This document shows positions 1-9,765 of a stretch of DNA of 64,000 nucleotides, in pieces. Under the pieces are notes generated by a model, which worked only from the letters and a program-made list of their open reading frames with translations, had not been told where the DNA came from and did no database searches. The stretch is from the NCBI RefSeq assembly GCF_031877795.1, contig NC_133971.1, positions 15,168,325-15,232,324 on the forward strand, in the 5' to 3' direction. The position numbers and the translations under genes were made by a program. The DNA is from Strix aluco. Taxonomy: Eukaryota > Chordata > Aves > Strigiformes > Strigidae. The number at the start of each line of letters is the position of its first letter. Within the stretch, counting starts at the first letter, position 1.

Positions 1-2362
1 TAGAAGGTTCATTTGCTTGTGTTGTCTGTAAAGGGCACTGATTATATGTAGCTGCTTATAAAAGCATGTTTTTGTTACTGTGTAGGACATTGGAAAATTT
101 TAGAGGCATAGTCAATCTGACACTCACACAGGCTGTTTAGATTAACTCTTTGGGCAGGGCTCTATCTCCCAAATAATTAATAAATTAACATTCTTTTGTC
201 TTTCTCCAGAATTGCTCTCCAGTACCCAACATTGCCTCCCTGCACACTAGTATTGCAGACCACAGTGGACAGAAATACAGCATACTTCAAGCAGTATTGT
301 TTTGGACCCTTTAAATTTTGTGGTTTAAATGGCATGTTAGAGAGAACTGTGTGCTCTTTGATCTCTGCCAACCAAGAAAACTTCTTCTCAACATGGATCA
401 TTTTCATCATCTTAATCATAGACTGAAGGCAAAAGATTTTATTTTTAGATGTACTGTCTATTTGTATCTCCACATTTTAGGTCTCTACCAATTGTTTGAG
501 TTGGTCTCACTAAAAGAAAGAAGGAGAGCTAGAGGAATGAGAAGAGTAATTGATCTATGCTTATTAGATCTATGCAAATATCATATATATATAGATACAG
601 AATATGTATTCCCCATATGTTCTCTTTGTAAAATCTCAACTGAAAATCTGTAGTTTATCTTCTTCCTTTTTATGATTAAAAATTAGATAGCAAAGGTTAA
701 ATGAGTATACCCCTAAGAAAAATGTTTCCACAAGTTTATCTTTTAGACTGATCCTAAAGAAGGATCCTTTCTTAAAAAAAAAAAAAAAAGCCCAGGTTGT
801 ACCTGTTTTGGGTTTTTTTTTAAAACCTTGCAAATTTACGCAGTATGGGTATTGACTATCCTTAAGTCTTTTTTTACAAATGTGGTTATGTGGTACTTAA
901 AATATTTGCTTTGCAAAGTACGAAGCAAAAGATTGAAACAAGTCATAGGAAATATTTACAAAGATGCTGACAGATCTGAATTTCCCAACCTACCTACCAA
1001 GTACTGCATTACAGTGACTTTTTGTTGTTGTCTTTGCTATTTTTTTTATTTTGTTTTCATTAGGAAAATACGGCGGTTTTTTAGTATTTTCTCTTGATTG
1101 GATATTAAATATTTCAGAGAATATCAGTGAAACCTGTCAGGAACATCAAAAGACTTAGAAGAATAAACAAGTTGGATTTATAGGGCCCATACAGGAAGAG
1201 GAGTAGAGAGCTTCTGATAAGACATCTGAAGAAGTAAAATGTAGTAAAACTGGATCAACCCTTCTTTTTTTATTACCATGTAGCATTACAGGCATCAAAG
1301 GGTCACAAAGTTATTTTGGTGTACTGCAGTAGTAGGAGAATTTAAATGGTTTTGAGTTACACAGAAAATAAATGGATTTTCAGACATTTTTGTCTTTTTC
1401 ATGGTTGTCAGATAAATCAGTAATTTTTTATTTCAGATAAATTTATGATTGGTAACTAGGATTGTATGAACCAAGGAATAAATGAAGATTCTCAAGCATA
1501 CATTGATCACCAGGGAAGAAATCGGAAGAAATGTTTCTTCCTATTTTCCACTCCCAGAAATCATTGCCTGGTTGGATAGGTGAACTAATGAGTTAAGCAG
1601 AAGGGTATTGTAATTGTATGCAAAAATACATAGGAAGACAGTTTTTTTCTCTGTAAGAGCTACCCACCTAACCTAAATGATGTATTAAATCAGGAGTACA
1701 CATGGGATGCTGAATGAGGTCAGAAGAGCTTTTTTGAAAGGCTAGGAGGAAAAAAACCAGGGCTAACCATATTGCATCATTTTTTATAATCTTCCCTATG
1801 CTTAGAAATTGAAGTGAAAGAACAGATTGCTGGGCAAAGTAAGCAGTTTCGGTTTATCTTTTGTACTTTGAATCATCAGTTATTAATTACTTCTTGGGAC
1901 ATGCTGCTGGATTGAATGTACCAAATAACTTTTTCATTGTGGCAAAACCTGTCATCTTCTAACACTTCTGTAAATTGTAGGGGGTTTATTTAAATTTAAA
2001 ATTGTATGACTAAAGCAGGAAATAGTGTAGGTATCAGATTCTGATCTCAATCACAGTAGTATAAATCTGGTGTGAATCCAGTATTTGCATTACTTTACTC
2101 TTGATTTATGTTCTGGAATAAGTGAAAAACAAGCCTTAAGCAAATAACTGACTTGTCTGCACTGATACGGACTGATCTGTGCATTGGAAGCCGTTGCTAA
2201 TACAAATTAATATTATCATTTCTTCATGCTATTCCTCCTTTTAAGAACAGCACTGAAAGTAAACTGGAGGGAATGCTAGAAATGACTCATGGGGTTCATC
2301 TATTTGTAAAACTACAGTTAAATCTGAATCTGAATCATATATACTTATACATATATACTTTC

Positions 2363-2800
2363 ACCAAGATGGTGAAAGGCCTCGAGGGCAAGACTTAGGA
2401 GCAGCAGCTGAGGTCACTTACGTTTTTCAGCTTGGAGAAGAGAAGGGCAAGGGGTGACCTCACTGCAGCCTACAACTTCCTCAAGGGGAGCAGCAGAGGG
2501 GGAGGTGCTGATCTCCTCTCTCTGGAGACCAGCGACAGGACACGAGGAGATGGGATGAAACTGTGTCAGGGGAAGTTCAGGTTGGGCATTAGGAAAAGGT
2601 TCTTCATGGAGAGTGTGGTTTGTTGCTGGGACAGGCTCCCCGGGAAGTGGTCACAGCCCCAAGCCTGTCAGAGTTCAAGGAGCATCTGGACAACATTCTT
2701 AGTCATATGGTTTAGTTTTAGATAGTCCTGCGAGGAGCAGGGAGTTGGACTTGCTGATCCTTATAGGCCCCTTCCAACTTGAGATATTCTATGATTCTAT
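2363..2800 (+). mobile_element. CR1 LINE 3' end, well preserved
   Basis: This is the 3' end of a CR1 retrotransposon in + orientation. It begins near the GGTGAAAGGCCT block and encodes broken pieces of the ORF2 C-terminus (for example KRRARGDLTAAYNFLKG and RFRLGIRKRFF). It then runs through the 3' UTR and ends in ATTCTATGATTCTAT. The copy is 5'-truncated, as most CR1 copies are, and carries stops and frameshifts. Its good match to the remembered avian CR1 consensus suggests a moderate age. Confidence 0.92.
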
Positions 2801-3129
2801 ACTTTTGTGAAAGTTTTTACCTTTTCAGTTCAGTCCATACAGAGATTAATATATTAAAAGGGGTTGCATAAATCTGCTTCAAGATAGTGCTTTCTTTTGT
2901 AAACAAAATATTTGGCTTGTCCTGAACTGGAACTTGTTTGGTAATACGTCTTGTGTATGATCACGCCAAAAATCTGTCTAGCTCATTATTCAGTTTCCAA
3001 GAGTAGCAGTTGTGTAGGAAGGAGTGTACGAGGACAAGCATATAAATATACTTCTTTTGTGTGCCCCCCCCCAACCTGCAGCTAATGGAGCTCCTGATTT
3101 TTAGGTTGTGATTTTGGATATAAGAATCC

Positions 3130-3930
3130 TTCATGGATTTTTCTTACACTTGGTGAACCCTTTTAATCACTCAGCCTGCATAAACTTGTAGCATCCACAG
3201 CATCCCGTGAAAAGGAATTCCACACTTGATTTTGACTTGTGATAAGGAAGTATATACTGTCATTTATTTTGAATATGTGACTTCATAATTTATTTGATGT
3301 CCCTATTAGGAAAGACCAGTTGTTCCTTATTCAGCTTGTCATGACTACAGAATTTCATAGACCTCTGTCCTGTCCCTCATCAGTTGTCAGTTTTTGAGGA
3401 TGAAGAGCCCTGTTCCATAGCTTTACTCCTACTTGTCACATCTCTTTGTATCTGGTATGGTTTTTCTGTGTCCATTTTGTAACATGGGGACCAAAACCAC
3501 ACAGTATCATGTGTGAGGCACAACAAGAGCTTAGGTAGTGGCATAGCGTCCCATTTCTTGTGACTTCTAATACTGGTTTTGCTTTTCTTGACTGCTGCTG
3601 GACATTACCTGTTCATTACAACTTCGGAAACTCTTCCCTAAATAGCAATAGCTTTTTCAGAGCATATTCTTTTATGTATGCAGAGTGAGGACTGGCTTTT
3701 TCCCCCCATGTTTATTACTTTCCTTTTTATTGTACTTATGTTTGTGCATTAGCAAGGCTTATTGCATTGAAAGATGGTTCACTTCTTAGTCCCGTGTATT
3801 CTCTGGTCATCATTCATGTTGTAATTTATATACTTACACAGTAGTAAATTTTTCAACATCCTGCCTGAAGAGTATGCTCTGGAATATTTCAGTCATCAAA
3901 ATGGCAATTATGTTTGCAAATGCAGCTAAC
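3130..3930 (-). mobile_element. Ancient CR1 LINE relic
   Basis: Read on the - strand this is a decayed CR1 3' region. Blocks that match the crocodile/turtle-type CR1 consensus, on the + strand, include GCATCCACAGCATCC, TTCCACACTTGA, TTTCATAGACCTCTGTCCTGTC, ACCAAAACCACACAGTA, TAGTGGCATA and TTGACTGCTGCTGGACATT. The order of the blocks is right, with many substitutions and small gaps between them. This indicates an old insertion, probably predating most bird lineages. Boundaries are approximate. No coding potential remains. Confidence 0.75.
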
Positions 3931-6900
3931 ATTTTTGACTGATGCTCTCTGAGCATCTCGCATAGATTTTTCAGAGTTGATGACATTGGCTTTCTGAAAA
4001 ATCAGGTCTCTTGAAGATAGAAATTAGCTACTGAAAATTATTTAGGCTTTTACATCCTAATTTGGAATAGATATATGTTCGTAGAGACAATGTATGATAA
4101 TGGAAATAAAATAACTAAGCTGAAGTTTTCATAAGGGGCAAAGAGCCAGGATTTTAAAGTATTTAGATAATAAACTGCTTTTGTGAGTAGTGGGAGTTGG
4201 CCACCTCAATTTCTTTTAAAATCTGATCCTGAAACCATTTTTCAGGCTGTTTAGTCTAAGGATGGTTTTGAAATATGATATAAACTCCAAAGTCACTTAC
4301 CAAGGGCAACATTTTCTGAAGGACTTGTTTTTTCTATAGAGATATAAAAGCTATTTGAATACATGTGGTGACCTACAACTCCAAAGAAAACACTAAAATA
4401 CTTAGATCAATTCATCGTACCATTAAGTACTTGAAAATAAATATCTGAATGAAATTTCACTGCTTTCTTAACTATTAAAAGTTGTATCAAGTGACTATTT
4501 AAAAAGAAGTATAGCAGCTGGTGAGGGTCTGAAGCTGAACTTCAGGAAACGATGGCTTCTGTTTGAAAATAAGTAAATTCATGGCAAAGGCTGTGGGATT
4601 TTTCTTTTAAGGTAGAAACAAAGCTTTAGTATTTCATTAGCCACTGATGCACTGGAGATCAAATGTCAGAAAAAAAAATGTTTGGTCTCTTTGCACAAGC
4701 AAAAGCATCACATTTTTTATATATAAGCCTATAAGGAGAATATACAGGCACGTGAAGGCAGACTTGATTACACGTATCAATTAAAGACATCTGTCCTCTG
4801 ACTGCTGAATGGGACTGTTGTTACTGCCTGGTCAACCATAATGGAAAAAAAGAAGAAAAAAAACCCCAACAATCTAGAACAGATGCAGAGAAAAACTGCT
4901 TACGTGCTATGGGAATGAATGTTTTATCTTGCAAAGGAAACAGAAAGAATGTGACTTTTTAGTCTGCCAAATTGGAAAAGGGATCCCGGTAAAATTCATA
5001 TGGCGAGGGAGAAGACTCCCCAGGCATTTTGCATTTCACCTGCACTAGCAGAAACTGAAGAATGATGAGAGAGGTAGAAACTTAACAGCTGGGCTGAAAA
5101 GGAGAAGATCAGGTAAATGCAGGGGAAGGAACACGAGCTTAAGGTAGAAGTCATATGATGAGCAGAAGAGAACTCATATCAAGCAATATTTTTATTTATC
5201 CTTGTTCTGCATCCAGTGCTTATATAATGTAGTAAACTGGCAGTCCTATAAATATCCTGTGTAGAGAGCATTCAAACAAGCATCAGTCTGTTTTCCATGG
5301 CTGATGTGTCTGATAAAAGTTGGCCTGTAATGCCTGGAGAGTAACGCATTTGATGAATAATAGTATATTTCTTTGGGACAAGACAAGTGCTTGCAATGAG
5401 TGAGTTAACATGACTGACAGAGTTCTGTTTATCAACTTGACGGAATTTATCTTTTTCTCTTCAAGAAATTTTCCAACAAAAAACTTCAACTACAACCTCT
5501 GGTAAAAACATTTCTTAGTTTAAGGGTTTGGTTTTTTTTACCTGGGCCAAATAAGAGGTTTTTAAAATTATTTTATCTTCTTGAATCTTATTTTAAGTCT
5601 CATGCATGGCATTCTAGGGATATTTTGCAAAGTATATCTGAAAAAAAGATCTTTTGTACTGTTTATTTGAAGTATTTAAAATAATTTGTCTTGTGTAATA
5701 CTGTGGCTTCATGTAGGTCAATAATCAGAAGCATATTCTCCATGCTAAACCTTAAAATCAGAAATGCAGACTTACATAATTTTTCCTTTAGACCAAGCCT
5801 TAATATTGTAATTTGAGATGTATTGTTTAAAAAACATGGTTGTGTTTTTTGATCTGCTGAATGTCCTTTCATTGTGCTTTTTAAGAAAGTAGATGGCAAA
5901 GATGAGTATTCCCAGTAGCAAACAGTATGACAGAATAATACATAACATAATGATGTTGAAAAGTAAGCAATATTAATCTTTAAACTGTTCTGTATATGCT
6001 ACAGATATCACATGACTGTGTGGGGATTTATCTTCCAGAAGAGATTCTTCTGGGGGTATTTATGAAGTTTTCCTTGTTTTCATAGGAGTTTGGGTTTTTT
6101 ACCACCAGTTTCAGTGCTTTGTGATCTAAGACGAGCTGAGTCCTCCTCAATCTGTGTATGCATACTCTAAACAAGTAGTCCCTTTTTATGAATTTCTTTA
6201 TCTGGGAACATTATACAAGTCTGATGTAAACAGGGAACTTGGGTATGCAAAAAAAGCGCTCAGTAAGGAAAAACTGAATCAAAGTGTGAAGTCCAGTAAT
6301 AAAATAACAACTAAGCAGGACCTTCATAAAAAAATAGAGAAATTGTGTCCCAGCATTTCCTTTCTAAACTTTCTGTGCTGTCTTCTATCAGATGTGTATT
6401 TGCCTCACTCTGATGCACAGAATTTAGATTCTTTTTAGAATCCTCTAGTTCTGCTTCTAATATTGGATCTCTCCACCGCCTGGTGTGTTGTTTCTAGTCT
6501 GATTATAGAGTTGCCTTCTGGTAGTCTTTTGGTAAACAGGTATCAGCTGATACATTTAATATAAACCTCTTAGATTTTATGTCTTAAACTCCTATCTTGT
6601 TTATGAAAGCTGATATGCAAGATGGTTTGGATGCTCCTGGAGTGTCTGTCTGACTTCCTCCTGGTTTCAGTAAAGAATTGGTCTCCTGATCATCCCTGGT
6701 GTATGCATGTTAATTTTTTTTCTCAGCTCCGTCCTATAAGGAGCTTCAGGTTTTTTTCTGAGAGGAAGTTTGCACATAGTTGACACTTCAGAGTTTTCTG
6801 CAGTATCTGGATATTGGGCCACGTCATACGCGAGTACCAAAGACAGCATGAAGATATGCTTCACGCTGTGTCATGCCATAGAAGTACCTTGCTGGGCCAG

Positions 6901-7400
6901 ATATGGATATCTGTGATTGTAGCCAGCTCAGTTCAGAGAGACAGCTCTCTGTGTGTGGATACAAGTCAGGACCTGGGACTTGATCCCTGGGGTGATCTAA
7001 GAGAATTAACAGTAGTAGCATTGATTCAGGAGATCTTTCAATCCTATATTCCTAACTGGCAAAAGATACAGGCACTTGTGTGAGCAAATTTAACAATTCG
7101 AATCATAAGCATTCTTAATATAGGTATATGAGATACACATATAATATCTGGATACAAAATGAGTCTGGTTATCCGGACTCCAGTGTGACATTTTCCACTA
7201 GTAACTTTTTGGTGTGCAGTTCAAGTTCTGATTTAAATACCTCCAGTAAGTCATAGCACAGATCTTTGCACATACATATAACAAATTCTTTGTCCAATAC
7301 ATAAAAATAAATGGATGATATTGCTTTGTTTTCCAACTAAATTCTAAAAATTACTTCATGCACGTGCAATGTACCTAACTTGGTTTACTGTTTCATTAAG
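3931..7400. other. Gene-free AT-rich intronic stretch
   Basis: I see no exon, RNA gene or clear repeat between the CR1 relic and the ARSB exon. A slightly more GC-rich patch at about 6660-7080 has overlapping open frames on both strands but no recognisable product. It could be a decayed repeat or chance. Confidence 0.5.
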
Positions 7401-7529
7401 GTCTTGGCATTGACAACAGGACATCTTTACCACAGAGCAATTCTTCTCCATGGGATGATACACTTTTCAATATATCCATGCATGCAGCAATCCGACATGG
7501 AAAATGGAAGTTACTAACTGGATATCCAG
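7401..7529 (+). CDS. ARSB: ARSB (arylsulfatase B) penultimate coding exon, partial gene
   Basis: Arylsulfatase B is the lysosomal sulfatase that removes 4-sulfate from N-acetylgalactosamine in dermatan and chondroitin sulfate. This exon encodes the segment ending in [17 protein letters not shown], which I recognise as the C-terminal subdomain of ARSB. It is bounded by a pyrimidine-rich acceptor ending in AG at 7400 and a GT donor at 7530 (CCAG|GTAGCA). It starts with the last two bases (GT) of a split codon, consistent with TGT for the cysteine that in human is Cys405, and ends in phase 1. Its length is 129 nt against 123 in human, so two residues are added. It has three N-glycosylation sequons: NRT, NSS and NIS. 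NIS sits where human has FNTS, a known glycosylation site. The intron phases match the human gene as recalled from mutation nomenclature. Confidence 0.95.
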
Positions 7530-8086
7530 GTAGCAGAGTAATTCCTTTCTGTACAGTGTGTTGTATCTCCCACTGCCCCAAACACAGTTTAATTCTGTTT
7601 AATGTATTTTCATTTATTTTAGTTATTCTGCTAACTTCTCAGGATTTTGATCACATGCAAAAATCTAGAAGGAGCACTTCTAAAATCCAAACAACATATT
7701 CTTTTATTTTGCAAATATTTTGTATATAAATGATTTTCACAGTAGTGGAAAAACTATCATAGAATCATAGAGTATCTCAGATTGGGAGGGACCCATAAAG
7801 ATAATTGAATCCAAGAAGAAAGTCCATTAAATTAATTTATATGAATTTAAGTGACATGAAAATCTGAATCCCACTGGTGCAGCTTTTTTGTATAAGTAGG
7901 ACTCCTGTATAGGTAGCCTTGGACTAGGGAGACTCTGGTGCTGGTCTAGAGTTAGGGAATGCAGCAACAGTCACTGGCCAGTGGTTTGTCAAGGACCTAG
8001 TGAATTTGTCGATTACAGTATAACTCTACTTCACACTGCTGCTCTGTATCTGAGAATTAACCCTTGGTCTGTTCCTGTTTCTGCAG
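7530..8086 (+). other. ARSB: ARSB last intron (557 bp)
   Basis: The intron begins GTAGCA and ends in a pyrimidine-rich tract followed by CTGCAG. It joins a phase-1 donor to a phase-1 acceptor, so the spliced product reads GYPG-CSHW with the glycine codon split G|GC. A reading frame upstream of the acceptor (from 7981) stays open into the last exon by chance. A short CR1 tail sits inside at 7757-7817. The intron is short compared with the large introns typical of this gene in mammals. Confidence 0.9.
7757..7817 (-). mobile_element. CR1 LINE 3'-end fragment in ARSB intron
   Basis: The segment carries the repeated ATCATAGAATCATAGA motif followed by a sequence like CTCAGATTGGGAGGGACC. This is the reverse complement of the typical CR1 3' end (the GGTCCCTCCCAA region followed by ATTCTATGATTCTAT). 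It is a very short, 5'-truncated copy in antisense orientation to ARSB. There is no coding content. Confidence 0.8.
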
Positions 8087-8352
8087 GCTGCAGTCATTGG
8101 TTCCCTCCACCGTCTTTGTTCAATGAGTCAAAGATTCAATCATCTGATCCACCAACAAAGAGACTTTGGCTATTTGATATTGTTCATGATCCTGAAGAGA
8201 AAAATGATTTGTCTGAAAAATATCCTCATGTGGTGGAAAAACTGCTCTCACGGCTTCAGTATTATTATAAACATTCAGTGCCTGTCTTCTACCCTGATGA
8301 GGATCCCCACTGTGATCCAGCAGTAACTGGGGCTTGGGGTCCTTGGGCATAG
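8087..8352 (+). CDS. ARSB: ARSB (arylsulfatase B) terminal coding exon with stop
   Basis: This is the last coding exon of the same lysosomal sulfatase. It opens after CTGCAG at 8086 with the rest of a split glycine codon and encodes [51 protein letters not shown] and [13 protein letters not shown] before TAG at 8350-8352. These blocks match the C-terminal subdomain of vertebrate ARSB throughout. The exon is 266 nt to the stop, the same as the human final coding exon as I recall it. The sequon NES lies where human has NVS. The cysteine right after GYPG and the one in HCDPA correspond to human Cys447 and Cys521, which form disulfides. There are no frameshifts or stops, so the gene looks functional. 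The 3' UTR continues to the right. Confidence 0.97.
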
Positions 8353-8929
8353 TGCACAGCACTGCATCCTGCAAAACAACCCTGTAACAGAGTCTGGTTT
8401 ATGGACCCAGGGTCCTAGTCACATACTTCTTACCTTGTTTGATAAACTATTGCTAATTGTGACCTCACTTTTTGAGTAACTTAGTATTTCTTACTCTTAA
8501 AATATGTTGGGAATCTTATTTCAGTCTTTTTCCACTGTCTCCTTCCCCACAATTGTATGTGAAATGTTGGTAAAATTATAAACCTGTTGTTCAATTATAC
8601 TTTGTCCAGAATATATCTTTAATGCAGAAGATAAAATGTTGCCTCCCTCCTTGAAAGAGATTACTTGAAAGTGGCAACGAATGATGGCAGCAGGGACATC
8701 CAGAATGATTTTTGATTTCATGTTTGTCCAGAGGACAAATTCTATTGGAAGCTGTTGCATATCTGTAAAGAACAGAAAAAAAATACAACAGTTGACATAA
8801 TAATTTTTGCGTTTAACATGCACCTCCATCCAGATGAGGGAAGAGATGGAAATCTCTCACAGTAAAAAGCCCAAAATACAGCAAAATCCCCAATCCTTGT
8901 TCACTGTTAATGTATCAAATTTGATTAGA
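8353..8929 (+). other. ARSB: ARSB proximal 3' UTR (end not determined)
   Basis: Sequence directly after the ARSB stop codon is presumed 3' UTR. It is AT-rich and not repetitive. No canonical AATAAA was seen up to 8929; only weak variants are present (AATATA near 8611 and AGTAAA near 8862). The first canonical AATAAA found downstream is at 9133-9138, inside a CR1 copy. Human ARSB has a 3' UTR of several kilobases, so the true end could be well to the right. The assignment is by position only. Confidence 0.6.
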
Positions 8930-9765
8930 GAGTGTTAGTCAACTGAGTACAAGGCTGTCAGGCAGAGGGATCTTGACAGGCTGAAGAAATGGGTGAACAA
9001 AGACTTCATGAAGTTCAGCAAAGGCAGAGTCCTTCACTTGGGGTGGAATAGCCCCATGCAGGAGTACACACTGGGCTATGACCCGATAGAAAGCAATTTT
9101 GTGGGGAAAAAAATCTAGGTGTCCTGCTGGACAATAAATAGGACAAGAGTTGCCATGTACTGTCTTGGTGAAGAAGACCAACCACACGTTGGTCCGTATA
9201 AGCAATAATGTAGCCAGCACATCAGGGGAAGTGTTTATGCCCCTCTATTCAGCACTAGAAGACAGCATCACATTTTGGGGTTCCCTGTACAAGAAAAGTA
9301 TTGACAAATTGCAGTGAGTCCAGTGGAGCACCATGAATATGATCACGAGGAGGAGGGCAAATGGGGGGAGGCTAAAAAAATGGGTTAGTTTATGCAGGAG
9401 AAGAAAGAGAAAGGGTAAATTGGTATCTTCAGCTACCTATTGTGAGGGCATAGAGAAGATGAAGACAGCCTCTTCTCGGAGGTGCACAAAGATGAGAAGC
9501 ACACAGGGAACACATGAAGTTCCAATTCAATATAAGAAAAAAAAAAAATCATGTCATGGGATTAGTCAAATGTGAGAACTGTGAGGCTGTGACATCCCTA
9601 TCCTTGAAGATGTTCAGTCCTTGGTTGGAGAAGACCCTGAGCAATGTGATCTATCCCTGAAGTTGGATTGAATTTGAAGTTGGCCCTGCTTTGGTGGTAG
9701 TGGTGAGGAACAAGCAGGTGACCTCCAACGGGCCCTTTCTGCATGAATTATTCAATGATTCCTTG
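8930..9765 (+). mobile_element. CR1 LINE 3' portion, degraded, sense to ARSB
   Basis: This is a + strand CR1 fragment downstream of ARSB. The DNA matches the ORF2 region after the reverse-transcriptase core (equivalents of GWNNPM, LGVLVDNK and LGCIKRS), then the ORF2 C-terminus and a 3' UTR-like tail ending near CAATGATTCCTTGATG. It has internal stops, frameshifts and an A-run at 9536-9548. It carries an AATAAA at 9133-9138 by chance of its own sequence. It is older than the copy at 2.4 kb. Confidence 0.85.

Larger units (their letters stand above)
1..7400 (+). other. ARSB: ARSB intron (3' part) upstream of penultimate coding exon
   Basis: This stretch lies upstream of the penultimate ARSB exon and shows no exon I can recognise. 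The exon expected before it (about 71 nt in human, encoding the region around the HNID motif) was looked for by eye and not seen, so it probably lies left of the window. The stretch is AT-rich with scattered stop codons in all frames. It contains one well-preserved CR1 3' end (2363-2800) and one ancient CR1 relic (about 3130-3930), listed separately. The short open frames inside it look random. That it is intron follows from the two downstream exons, not from any direct signal. Confidence 0.75.

Noticed and set aside
1-7400. Search for the preceding ARSB exon (~71 nt, HNID region)
   Set aside because: No sequence with the expected motif and splice sites was seen by eye; it most likely lies outside the window.
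7981-8086. Open frame continuing upstream of the last ARSB exon with an ATG
   Set aside because: It is the intron end read through in frame with the exon. A clear acceptor (CTGCAG at 8081-8086) and matching phase show the exon starts at 8087.
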